64,000 bases of DNA. Source: Galerina marginata (Eukaryota; Basidiomycota; Agaricomycetes; Agaricales; Galerinaceae). Position numbers and translations under genes: made by a program. The DNA lies in NCBI GenBank assembly GCA_023014335.1, contig JAECYW010000007.1, positions 2,542,001 through 2,606,000 of the forward strand, written 5' to 3'. Positions 1 through 9,770 of this stretch are shown here, one piece after another (position 1 is the first letter of the stretch; every line of letters begins with the position of its first letter). A model generated the notes under the pieces. That model saw nothing but the letters and a program-made list of their open reading frames with translations, searched no databases and was not told the DNA's origin.

Positions 1-636
1 TGGGTCGTCCGATTTGTCCGCCCTGAGCATCTGGGGCCTGGAGATGCGTCGACCAGCGCGAAATCGCGCTGCACACGATGGCAAGAGGCAAGCAAGCGAT
101 GATTTCAACTGCGGACAACATTGGCACACAAATGCATAGCCACTGATGAGATCTGCACTATCTAATCTACAGCCAACTCACAGTCTCAGATCTCTCTAAG
201 TACTACGGGGTTGGAGGATGTTTAACGATTGTCGAGATTTCTGTACATAAATACTTGGTCGCAATGTCTTTTGAGGGTGTATTACATCACGCAATCCATT
301 CAATACTTATACGGCTACCGTGGTTATACGAGCGATGAAGTCCGTAAAATTGGCCAGATATATAGTATGAAGACAGGACATCACTCCATACGACATATTC
401 TAGGCCTGTTTCATAATTACAGAATCGAAATGATCAGAATAAAAGTACTCGAATATGCACATTGCAGCCACAAATTTGTCCCGCTCGACTAGTGCCAATT
501 CTTCGTTGATTTTCTTGTAGCCTAAGAATGCTTGCCATAGAGTTCCTGGCAGAATTTCTGCGGAGATGGCGCCAAAGGAGGAACTCTATGGATTAGTTAG
601 TTAGCTTCAACAGTTAAGCAGAGAGCTGAGAGCCAA
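1..636. other. No gene recognised
   Basis: The only open frame (229-492) has no recognisable motif and no splice or promoter context. It looks like intergenic DNA downstream of the minus-strand gene that follows. Confidence 0.5.
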
Positions 637-1949
637 TCATAGTACCATGTATGATTTATCGTTTTTCATCCATGTGCCAAGTCCATCCAACTTGAATGTC
701 AGGAGAACAGGTAATCCCGACGTGTCTTTGTCTTTCTTCCGGTTGAAGGTAACGCGAAACAAATCTTTCCTAATTTTTATCCAGAGTTCAAAGTCATCCT
801 CTACCAGGGACCCTTTCTCATTATAAATGCGAAGGGGGACGATTGTAATGAATACTCCCCATGGACAGTCTACGGATTTTTTCTGCTCCTTGACGTAGAT
901 TGTATGACCCCATTCTCCTTCCTGGATATAATCGACTTGGTAGAAGGGTTCATCGGTGTGAGCAGCTTTCGGATCATATGAGGTTATCAAGAAGTGTCTG
1001 TCGTCCCCGTCTGATTCTCTGTTCAACTTTACGATCTCCATTATATGTTTTTCTGGAGCACTTGTGAAAGTGTCAATAATTAGTTCAGGACCGGGAAGAG
1101 GAGGAGCAGAACAGAATTCGAGGAGGGAGCATAGAAGGGCGGCCTTGCAGAGAATGTTCAATTTATCCTCTTCCTTGAGGCCAAATGGAGATATGGAAAC
1201 CTTTCTCATCCTGGCTGAGGCGTTGATGTCGGTTAGCATGCCATACTGCAAAGAGGCCGCTGAGAAAGAATTGCCGACGGCATTCTACATCTGAAGTGAT
1301 ATGTGACAAGTATCGATTGACTCCCATCGTCTGTCCATTCAAGTTCCCGTCGTTTGATGAATCAACCAGCGCTTTATTCAAGCTCTGTATTCTTTGAGTA
1401 GAAAGAAACTTTTTTGAATGGCTGTTACTGTATTTAAAAAGCACATACCACATACATCGTTTCCTTCTGCACCTTGTCGTAAGTTGTAGCGTCTTTCGCC
1501 GTAAAAAGAGTTATAGGCGGCTCCGACCCAACTGTCAGGCAAACCCTGTATCATACCTGGCTTCAATACGCCCAATTTCTTTCGGGACCCCACTCTTATC
1601 CCGATGTAGAAATATCCAATCGCGACCAAAGGTGAAGTCTGGAAACTTGTGCTCGCTAAACTGAATGAAGTTTCGATGGGGCAGGCCGTCACCTCCATGG
1701 ATATAGAGTCTTTCAGACTCTAGTTTTCCTAGCTGTGGTGTGCTCGTAATGCTAAACTCCAGAGAATCCATTCTTAGATTGAAATATTCGGCTTGGGTGG
1801 TTCGTGGTCTTGGTAGGTAACAGCATAAAAAACCTTGGGTTTATATACTCTTGGTTGGAGCTAAAGCCGGGATGGGATATCTTGTACTTTTGATTCGGCG
1901 CCACAGACTGGGCGGCTTGAGTTTTGTTATTCACCCCATGGACAGTCAT
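637..1949 (-). pseudogene. Unknown multi-exon gene with an apparent frame lesion
   Basis: I do not recognise the family. Three blocks follow one another on the minus strand. The first begins with Met at 1949. The second (1771-1535) contains FPDFTFGRDWIFLHRDKSG and GRIEARYDTG. The third (from about 1256) has a clear acceptor (TTTGCAG) just before YGMLTDINASARMRK and runs to a stop at 637, ending GLGTWMKNDKSYMVL. Near 1536 the second block hits a stop after GFA, and the next frame resumes at once with DSWVGAAYNSFYGERRYN. No intron of normal size fits there, so one extra T is the simplest explanation. No signal peptide or membrane segment is seen. The mixture of aromatic and charged residues suggests a soluble protein. 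It could be a live gene with a sequencing error. Confidence 0.45.
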
Positions 1950-2862
1950 CTCGACCTCGAACTACAAAAGACATCTACACGGCCTTTTGTTAAAAGCCCA
2001 TTGACAATTTGGTAGCACGAAGCGACCAATAGACTCACGATGAATAAACCAAGTTCTTATTGGAGCATCAGCGCTTAGCGGTTCGGAATCAATCAGAGTT
2101 GAAGAACAACCAGGCATATGTCCAAAAACCCATTGTTTTCGGCATATCCACTTAATTCCCTAACGTCTACAATTAACTGTTTCAATTAAAACAATTTCCC
2201 CAGCAATTAAAGAGGCGAGCAGCCAGCTTTTGGTCGTTCCGTCGGAAAAGGTGCAACCGAGCTCTCTGGAAGGATGGGGGAAACAATCGTGCAGAACCCT
2301 CGCCAATTCTACCTTCAAAAGGGCAATCATTGTGATTAAAGACTTTGATGTGAACACAAGGATTTCTTCCTGCAGCGGTCGAATGCAAAATAGAGCCGAA
2401 AATAGCCATATCGGGATTGTGTGGCAAGTCGCCGGTCAGTTGCCCTGATCCTAACCAGTATAACGAAGAATGGTGAGCACTTGTTCCGATAACAAAACGA
2501 TACGACATTCAGGGCAAGAATACTGTGGAGGCCTTATGATATGCGTCGGTGATTTAGAGCACCAAGAGGAAGGCGGCCGTACAAGTCAAGTCAACAGATA
2601 GTCTGGATTCGGATACAAAATGTGTTCAGGAATGGGGTAACCAAAGTTACGTTTTACGAAACTGTCTATGAGGAGATGCATGCACGAGTCCGGATGAGTT
2701 CAGAACGATGGGTAACGATACAACAGTCTAAGAAGAACGTGTCCGAGCATAAAGCAGATGACAAAACACAAAGAGAGACAAGAGCGAGAAAGAAAAAAGG
2801 ACAACAAACTCTATTCATCTTCATCACCCCACAAACCACCAGCACCTCCAACCCACACGCCC
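1950..2862. other. No gene recognised
   Basis: Nothing convincing is seen here. Open frames running from this stretch into 2.6-3.1 kb are C-rich shadows of the F-box-like gene on the opposite strand. Confidence 0.5.
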
Positions 2863-4168
2863 CTACGAAAAATCCCAATCAAACCCAATCACCACCCCCC
2901 TCGCCCTCACAACCGGCAACTGCTCCATCAAAATCGTCCTCGCCGACTCCTTCAAAAACGCCGCCGACCTCAACCGCGCACAAAACACCACCCTCTCCAA
3001 CCCATCAAACTCCGGCTTCGCGAGCACCAAATCCAGCGCCGACCAGTCGCTCCCGCACGCGACGAGCTCGACGGCTTTGAGGAACATGCACTCGACGATG
3101 AGCGCGCGGAAGGTGTACCCTGAGGAGACCTGGCTGAGGAGGGAGATGAGCGCGTGGAAGACGGGTTGGTCTTCGGAGTGGAAGTTGACGAGGAAGTGCA
3201 GGGTTTGGAGGTGCCGGAAGAGGCCGATGTTGATGGGGGCTGGGGGGGCTGGAGAGGGGGGTGAGTGGGATTTGAGTATGGATATGGAGAGGAAGGGGCA
3301 GGGGAGGGACGCACGGTTCGCGGAGGTGCGGGTACGGGCGGACGGACGCCATGCGAGTTTGGTGATGGTGTTCGCTGCCCACTGCATCAGGCTCCATAGT
3401 TCCTTGATGAGATCCGTGTCCTGTTCGTCCACCAGGGCTAATTCGCAGTGTTTTGAGTGTCGGTCGGGGGTATAGCGTGAGGAGGCTTCGCAGGACGTGC
3501 ACCGTCGGTGCTGATGGCGATTTTAAAACCAAGGATTCCAATCTTGGACTCGGTATCGTGGCCAAGTTGAGCACCACGCCAAGCGAAGACGCCAGTGCCA
3601 AATCATGGACCGTCAAGTCATGGAGTTCCAGCCTCCTGACTGTAGCCAGGGTGACGAACAGCGTCGGTGGGAAGTCGCGGATGCGGCTAAGCGAGTACGA
3701 CACGATCGACGGGCGCTGTGCGACCTGCATGAGCGAGCGGCGCAGGCACGGGTTGATAGCGGTCCAGGTGGGCTGGCCGGTATTGAACGTCAACGAAAAC
3801 GCGCGTAGATTGGGGAGAAGATCCAACATATCGCAGACGCTGTCCTCTGTCACGAGCCACGTCCAGTCCTTGTTCTTATCCCACACGTAGGTGTCCACCA
3901 GGCGCAGGTCGCGCACGTAGGGCCGGAACTTGGGGCGGCAGGAGATGATGTGGAAGAAACGGCGGTAGTATTCCTCCCCGGATATACATCGGTCCCCGAG
4001 ATCGATGGTGTGGAAGAGCTTTTTCTGGCAGCGGTCGACGAAGCGGCGGGAGGAGAGGGCGATGTTCCTCAACGTCTCTTTGTCGTTTTGCGCTGCGAGT
4101 TCGTCGATGATGAGCTCTGTTATCTCCAGCGGAAGATCGAGCGTTATTTCAGGGAAAAACGTGGCCAT
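2863..4168 (-). pseudogene. F-box-like / LRR-type protein with one frameshift
   Basis: The N-terminus ([18 protein letters not shown], then [21 protein letters not shown]) is the F-box-like helix pair common in mushroom proteomes. These proteins are thought to be substrate adaptors of SCF ubiquitin ligases. Leucine-rich stretches follow ([35 protein letters not shown]). The Met at 4168 starts directly at the domain and is preferred over a Met 28 codons upstream; a possible 5' splice site (AG|GTATGT) lies in that leader. After LLTLYP the frame fails at a run of five G (3466-3470 on the plus strand). Reading four G instead continues with [19 protein letters not shown] and on to a stop at 2863 (VVIGFDWDFS). 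The total would be about 430 residues, usual for the family. A homopolymer miscount is as likely as real decay. Confidence 0.7.
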
Positions 4169-4796
4169 GGACGGGCAGAATGGCACCCTGGGTGGAGCTG
4201 GTGAATGGCGTCGTTGATCGCTGAGAGAGGCAGAACATACCTGTAAGGACATATGTGTGTATTATAGTCGTGGGGCGTCGTTTGTAGCTGTGGAGATAGG
4301 TTGTCGTGAGGAGTCTGAACCAAAGTTCGCTGGACTCCAATGAAAGTCAAAAAAAAACTCGTGGAGGGTCACGACAAGGAGGGTTGTGAGGAGCTAAAAT
4401 TACGTAAGTTCTTCGGCTGCTGTAAGCGACTCCCCCTTGAAGTATCTGAGGCCCATCTTTATGGCGGTAGAACGAATTTAAGCGCTTCTTTGGAGGAGCG
4501 TTTCTAGACCTTCGCCATGGCGTAGTTATTGGGAGGTGCATCCACGATTTAATCAGCCTTATTATTGCTCATTATCCCATGCCATAACACCATTGACAGA
4601 CAGTAACGGTCCGTTGCGTTCCGGGTGGGAGCATGCGTCTCTGTATGGGTTCTGTGGGCCAGAGCACGCCCGATAAAATTGGAGAGGTCGGAGTAGCTGC
4701 TAAACTGGTTAGGCGAAGTTCGGTAGGACGGATGGAAGGCAAGAGGTGTTGGTTATGGCAGCACGTCGAAAGGAAGAAAGATAAACTCAATTACAA
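4169..4796. other. Promoter region and spacer, no gene recognised
   Basis: This holds the 5' flank of the F-box-like gene and the upstream flank of the tRNA gene. Short open frames on both strands show no motif. Confidence 0.5.
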
Positions 4797-4868
4797 TCCG
4801 GTATGGTGTAACGGCTAACATTACCGCCTTTCACGCGGTAGCTCGGGGTTCGATTCCCCGTACCGGAA
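4797..4868 (+). tRNA. tRNA-Glu (anticodon UUC)
   Basis: A complete cloverleaf can be drawn. The acceptor stem TCCGGTA/TACCGGA has 7 of 7 pairs. The anticodon stem ACCGC/GCGGT encloses the loop CTTTCAC with anticodon TTC at 4830-4832. The T-arm is GGGGTTCGATTCCCC and the discriminator base is A. There is no intron. A run of seven T follows directly and fits an RNA polymerase III terminator. The D-arm contains GGTGTAACGGCTAACA, matching the A box of fungal glutamate tRNAs. Confidence 0.96.
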
Positions 4869-4950
4869 TTTTTTTGTTGTTGTTCTACGACTCCGTACCC
4901 TTCACTTCGAGCTAGACTTTACAAGTACGCGCGCCTCGAAAATGATTGAT

Positions 4951-5151
4951 GATTCACCATGACTCCTTTCGAGTCAATTCCGCTGCGCAGATTTCTGTCG
5001 ACCATACAACCAGTAATTACTGAACACTCTACACTACAGTGTTGCCTCAGCGCTCAGCACTTGTTTTGCGTTTCAAAAGCGATTGAATGTAACTAATTTC
5101 CTTGGCAGAAATCTGAACCGTTGATTTTGAAAATCAGGTGAACCCGAACCA
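4951..5151. repeat. Direct repeat copy 1 (about 200 bp)
   Basis: This copy begins GATTCACCATGACT and ends with TTGATTTTGAAAATCAGGTG followed by AACCCGAACCA. It is clearly related to a second copy at 5637-5822, with many shared blocks such as GCGTTTCAAAAGCGATTGAA and CTAATTTCCTTGGCAGAAA separated by small indels. It lies directly downstream of the tRNA gene and directly before a tRNA-like relic. The shared 3' block can form an anticodon-arm-like hairpin (TTGAT-TTTGAAA-ATCAG). Origin is unknown: old segmental duplication or a tRNA-related short repeat. Confidence 0.8.
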
Positions 5152-5177
5152 CGGGCGTTTGACTCCCCGTACCGGGA
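5152..5177 (+). other. 3'-half tRNA-like relic
   Basis: The sequence resembles the T-arm and 3' acceptor strand of the tRNA-Glu about 300 bp upstream: GACTCCCCGTACCGGGA against GATTCCCCGTACCGGAA. A T-run follows, as after the real gene. No matching 5' half is present, so this is not a functional tRNA. It suggests an old duplication of the tRNA and its downstream flank. Confidence 0.7.
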
Positions 5178-5243
5178 TTTTTTTCTTGATTGTTCTATCA
5201 CCCATCCGCGTGGGCATGACCCGTCTATGGCCAACAGCAGGAC

Positions 5244-5582
5244 ATGGATTCCGACTCTGAGTCTCTAGACGAAATAAACAACACCGCGCGTCCGTCTGCC
5301 GCGTTTCTCATGGCGTCGCAAGGAGGGGCACAATACGATGACGATTCCTTCGCCGGGTCGTTGGATCATTCCAGTGATTCGCTCAACGACGAGGACGTAG
5401 GGGGGGACGACATCGTCCCTGTGCATCCATTCGCGAACGTGGTTGAGGATGACGCGTTTGGCGACGACGACTCGTTCGACGGATTCGATAACGGCGGAGG
5501 CGGCGTCTATACTGAAATAATTGTTTTTGGAGCGACGCCTGTAGAGCTTATGGCTCCAGAAAAAGTGATGGTGAAAACTTGA
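5244..5582 (+). CDS. Small acidic hypothetical protein or gene fragment
   Basis: A 112-residue open frame begins MDSDSESLDEINNTARPSAA. It is rich in Asp, Ser and Gly, with blocks such as DDDSFAGSLDHSSDSLNDED and DDAFGDDDSFDGFDNGGGG. The composition looks like an intrinsically disordered acidic tail. I do not recognise the family. It lies exactly between the two copies of the direct repeat, so it may be a captured or duplicated fragment of another gene rather than an independent gene. There is no signal peptide and no clear intron. Confidence 0.4.
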   Translation: MDSDSESLDEINNTARPSAAFLMASQGGAQYDDDSFAGSLDHSSDSLNDEDVGGDDIVPVHPFANVVEDDAFGDDDSFDGFDNGGGGVYTEIIVFGATPVELMAPEKVMVKT

Positions 5583-5636
5583 GCATGCTGAGCGAGCTGC
5601 AGTGGCATGCACTCAACAAGGCCTCCGGTTGTGAAT

Positions 5637-5822
5637 GATTCACCATGACTAGTCAATTCCTGCGCAGCTCTCTGTCGACCGTACATCCGGTAATTACTGG
5701 ACATGGACACTACCACACGGTGTGTAGTCTGGGCTTTTGCGTTTCAAAAGCGATTGAATATATCTAATTTCCTTGGCAGAAACTCATACCGTTGATTTTG
5801 AAAATCAGGTGAACCCGAACCA
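5637..5822. repeat. Direct repeat copy 2 (about 185 bp)
   Basis: Same orientation as copy 1 and about 690 bp downstream. It keeps the order of conserved blocks from GATTCACCATGACT to AAAATCAGGTGAACCCGAACC, but has several small deletions relative to copy 1 and lacks the tRNA-like tail. The divergence indicates an old event. Confidence 0.8.
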
Positions 5823-6700
5823 TGCTTGCCAGCTGACAACAATCCAGAATATCGGAAACCGTTATTGTGTTCTGGGTAGGCATCTTCCACCGATGTTTTA
5901 CTTGTAGTGGACGTGAATTCGAACTTGAATATGAAGCTGGCTTTGGTTGGCTAGTTTTAGCACTGAGTAGAGTTCCTATCTTGCATTTGAAAGACAAAAC
6001 ACTGTCGATGTAATGAAGTCAGTCATTTCGCTCAACTACCCTCCCGCTACACAAACGCCGACGCCAAGGGCGAACAACAGGATATAGAGATGTCTAAATG
6101 ATGCTCCTCGAAGAAACATGTGCAACTTCATTCCGAAGGAGTAGGAACCAGTAGGAACCAAACGGAGGGTTCGTCGAGAAGTCTTCATCATTGATCGATC
6201 GACTTCAGGCACGACGGGCGCCTCCTTCCCGAGGACGAGGATCTCCGCCGCCTGGAGCAGGTACCTGATGGTCTAGCCGATTTCTCTAAGGATAGCTAGC
6301 GCCTAAGAAATTGGATTATCCTATCCATTACCTACCAAACCTAAGCTTTGATCCCTCACACAATAACGAACAGTATCCCGTGGTCGTTTGTGGAGAGCGA
6401 AGAATGGGGGCACCGTATGCTTTGACAAACATCCATTGATTAATTTGTTGCACGGATGATATCGATCTCGGTCACATAGATCCGACACCCAATTGGCTCC
6501 AATAGGCGGTTTAAATCGTTACGCCCATGGTTTGACGCGCCGCGGCGCAGTGGAGGCGGGACATACCAGTGGTTTTCTACATCAACCCAATTGTCTGGTT
6601 TTTCCGATATCCACAAGGACGTTCGAGATCTTTAACACGACGCAATATATTCGCTCATTGGTTCCTAAATTTTTCGGTACCGAAGAGGAGGCGACTTGGG
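5823..6700. other. Intergenic, no gene recognised
   Basis: No coding signal was found. The last ~120 bp form the promoter of the next gene and share short motifs (for example TTCGAGAT..TTAAC) with the promoter of its downstream paralog. Confidence 0.5.
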
Positions 6701-6706
6701 TATAAG
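6701..6706 (+). promoter_or_regulatory. TATA box of small secreted protein gene 1
   Basis: TATAAG lies in the context CTTGGGTATAAGAACGC, about 150 bp upstream of the ATG. The distance leaves room for a 5' UTR with an intron ending CCCACAG immediately before the ATG. Confidence 0.5.
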
Positions 6707-6849
6707 AACGCATCCAAGAGACGGCTTTTCGACAGTCGATAGCCATCCACCGCTTCATCCTCTAGCCTATTCCTGATCGCAGAGTAAGCTCACCTCACCT
6801 TCTCACCGTCGTCTTCAATTCAACCAGCCTAACTCCTCTTCACCCACAG

Positions 6850-7275
6850 ATGATGTTCAAATCCGCCCTCACCACCCTCCTCCTCGTCACCACCGCCTTC
6901 GCCGCCTGCTCCTTCTCCACCGAAGGACACGGCTTCGAGATGAACATCTACGGCCAGACCAACTGCGGCACGGGGAACCACCACGAGGAGTTCTTCGGCG
7001 CGGGCGTGAACCCCGCGTGCGACTGCTTCAACATCGCCACTGCGCTGAACGATAAAGTCAAGAGCTTCGTGTTCACCGCGAGCACGCGCCATTCGATCAA
7101 TATTTTTAAGGATGGGAATTGTAAGGGGACTGTGCTTGGTGAGTTTTCAGCGTCGAGTTGTGGTACGATCAGTGTTATAACTTATTGTGCAGGTTCCTCC
7201 GTGGGTAACTGGATCGATTCGACTGTTAGTACCGCGGGACAGCAGATGAGCTCGTTCGAGGTCTGCCTCTTTTAA
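6850..7275 (+). CDS. Small secreted six-cysteine protein (paralog 1)
   Basis: Exons 6850-7138 and 7193-7275 encode 123 residues; the 54-nt intron has no stop codon, so the frame also stays open unspliced. Residues 1-19 form a signal peptide ending at AFA-AC. The mature part of about 100 residues carries six cysteines. Motifs EGHGFEMNIYGQT, KVKSFVFTAS, FKDGNCKG and SVGNWID..VSTAGQQMSSF are shared with the gene 1.7 kb downstream. The beta-strand-like pattern with paired Gly/Cys motifs resembles beta/gamma-crystallin-type small secreted fungal proteins; that is inference, and no activity can be assigned. The second of two adjacent ATGs (6853) matches the paralog's start and is equally possible. 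Confidence 0.85.
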   Translation: MMFKSALTTLLLVTTAFAACSFSTEGHGFEMNIYGQTNCGTGNHHEEFFGAGVNPACDCFNIATALNDKVKSFVFTASTRHSINIFKDGNCKGTVLGEFSASSCGTISVITYCAGSSVGNWIDSTVSTAGQQMSSFEVCLF

Positions 7276-8835
7276 TTGTAGGTCGTATTGCACAGTGGAG
7301 GGGAGTGGAAATGACAAAAGACCGGTAATTGCTCCACACCTCGTCGTGTTGGCGGCCTCATGAGTTCAACGATTCGGTATTTTTGGCCCACTTATACATT
7401 GGTTTTGCCTTGGCGCGTGTCAGGCGTCTCTCCACTCATCGAACTGAGGAATCCGCGTCTGCATCTTTAAAATATGACACCACAGACTACTTCCTGAACG
7501 TCACTTTCCTTCTCCCGTCCAAGTACCTCCAAGTGAGTAAGTAGTGTAGAAGGACTAAGATAGTTGAACGCGAATGGTTTCCTGCAGCCAAGCCTTTGAT
7601 ATATCAAGGATGATCCGAGCCATCCGGCGACCATGATGTCCTTCCCCAAATGGAAGATATTACCATATGCATACACAATTGAGTCCACTCCCTTGGCATC
7701 AGTACTCTGGCTTGGCCGACTGTCAGGGATCAATTGCAAGAAATCTATCTTTATTCTGTATTTGCCAAGGACTGCTTTATCACGTTGACCTAGCGAAGTC
7801 TTCGGAAACTGTGCTTCTGCTCATAATAATAATACTTTCCATGTAGTGTGACGATAATGCGCGCTGCTTTCTGGTGGCGAACATCCGGAAATTCAAGCAT
7901 CCGAAAGGCAGTGACATCAAACGAGAACTCGCGACTCAACTCCCATCGCCGACCAGCATGGAACTAATGTTGTTAGTACGATTATTTAGCAAAGATATCG
8001 AAATAGACGCCTGCTCTCACTTGGCCTTCAATGACTAGGCTGGACCTCTTACATATTCCTCACCGCCTTTTGTCGCTTTCGAACCATTGAAGGTTGTAGA
8101 TCTAACCGGAGGAAAATTTAGCATGCCTTTTACAAGGGCATGAATCAGAAGAACCCAACGCAAGGGGAAGTAATCTGCTGCTCAACTCCAATATTACTTG
8201 TCAGTACTGTATTCTGATCCCAGCATTCTCTGCTGGAGGTTAGACGGGTAGGATTTTGAGATGTAAATCTCCTGTACGTGTTTTTACGATCCTCCAGGAT
8301 CATTATGTGGGCAATTCTATGTACTGGGTCTGCCGTCCGAATTTTTCGAGAGATCTCGTCAATCCATCACATGCTGTCAATGAATGACATTAATTAATAA
8401 CGGGCGCCCATCTGCTTTGGGCCGATAACAGCGCAGTGATCACTTCAGACTCAATCTGGAAAAAAGGATAGACGCGAATATAATTATTTCCTCATTCTAC
8501 ACATATGAGGCAAAACCGTAGTAACTACCTAATACTCCTAGTACTATAGTGCCGCCAGCGTTTAAACGAAATCAGGCCATAAGAGCTTTCGTCTAACTGA
8601 ATTTACTCTACAAATTTGCAAGCGCCCAAGCGCCAATGGTCGGATTTATTTCGCTGGAGGTTGTCATGTTTATGTTGACAGAAATCGACTATTGAATACA
8701 GGATAAAGATCATCTTTACGACGCTACTTGGGCACATGAACCAGGTATTCGAGATTTTAACCGGTATTACCCCAACCAACTTGGGTATTCGTTTTTCAAA
8801 GTGTTTCGTTCCAAAAATTGTCCAGGTCGTTTGGC
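7276..8835. other. Intergenic between the paralogs, no gene recognised
   Basis: Nothing supportable was found. Open frames here are short, without motifs or splice context. The stretch separates the two tandem paralogs and ends in the promoter of the second. Confidence 0.5.
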
Positions 8836-8841
8836 TATAAG
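8836..8841 (+). promoter_or_regulatory. TATA box of small secreted protein gene 2
   Basis: TATAAG in the context TTGGCTATAAGAGCGC, about 130 bp upstream of the ATG. Position and flanks parallel the TATA box of paralog 1. Confidence 0.55.
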
Positions 8842-8969
8842 AGCGCGGTGAGGAGGCCCTTCGAAGACAGTTGAAAATCACTTTCAATAGCTTCTCTTTC
8901 ACAGTAAGTCTTCATAGAGACAATGGGTCTGTATGTGACGAAACTGACTCTTCTTCGCCTCTGTAGACT

Positions 8970-9385
8970 ATGTTCAAAGTCGCTTTCACTACGCTCGCTC
9001 TTGCGGCCAAAGCCGCTGCCTCCTGCGCCTACTCCAACGAGGGCCATGGCTTCGAGATGTACATATATGGCCAGACAAGCTGCGGCACGGGAAACCATTG
9101 GGAAGAATTCTATGGTGGCGGAACCCCTTGCCAATGCTTCGAGATTGCTTCCACCCTCGACAATAAAGTCAAAAGCTTCGTTTTCACTGCAAGCAAGAAC
9201 CATGAAATAGTTATCTACAAGGATGCCAATTGCAAGGGAGAAATCCTTGGTCAGTTTTTAAAATACACGCGGTTTTCTATTGACCCTTATACCTGGGTAT
9301 AGGTCACTCCGTCGGTAACTGGATCGACGTCGAGGTCAGCACTGCCGGGCAGCAGATGAGCTCCTTTACGGTTTGTCCCTATTAA
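8970..9385 (+). CDS. Small secreted six-cysteine protein (paralog 2)
   Basis: Exons 8970-9249 and 9303-9385 encode 120 residues. The 53-nt intron sits at exactly the same codon position and phase as in paralog 1 (after ..LG). A signal peptide (about residues 1-17, ending AAA-SC) is followed by about 103 mature residues with all six cysteines conserved. Shared motifs are EGHGFEM.IYGQT, CGTGNH, KVKSFVFTAS, NCKG and SVGNWID. The ATG is preceded by CTCTGTAG, suggesting a 5'-UTR intron as in paralog 1. It is probably extracellular; the function is unknown. It is a clear tandem duplicate, diverged at many surface-type positions. Confidence 0.87.
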
Positions 9386-9770
9386 TCTAAAGGTATTGGG
9401 AAATACTTTTGAGGGGCTGGATATTGGTGAAATACAGTTTGATTATCTTGTACACGGTCTTACCAAAGTGTAGTTTGAATATTACCAACGTTTGTTATAT
9501 GGAATCGCATGAGACATCATGAACGGTCAGAAATAAGTCACTGCATACAGCAGTCAGAGATTCGTACACATAGTCTGACCCTGTCGACGGCCGGTAGAAG
9601 TGGAAAAACGAACAACCCAGCATAAGCAGTGTTACACACACTTCCACAAGAGTAACATCAAATAACTCTTCAGAGAATAATGGGTAGATGGGTAGTGCAT
9701 ACGATACATAGAACATAATGCTGTTGCGACATGATTTCGAGTTGCAAATAATAAATTATAAGAAACAGTT
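9386..9770. other. Convergent intergenic region
   Basis: Shared 3' flank of the secreted protein gene (plus) and the beta-glucosidase (minus). No gene is seen. Confidence 0.5.

Noticed and set aside
2622..3123. Pro/Ser-rich plus-strand frames at the F-box-like gene
   Set aside because: Antisense of C-rich coding sequence; the minus strand carries the F-box-like signal.
5083..5177. Complete second tRNA (Ser-like anticodon arm with TGA)
   Set aside because: An anticodon-like hairpin and T-arm-like 3' part exist, but no acceptor 5' strand or D-arm can be drawn.
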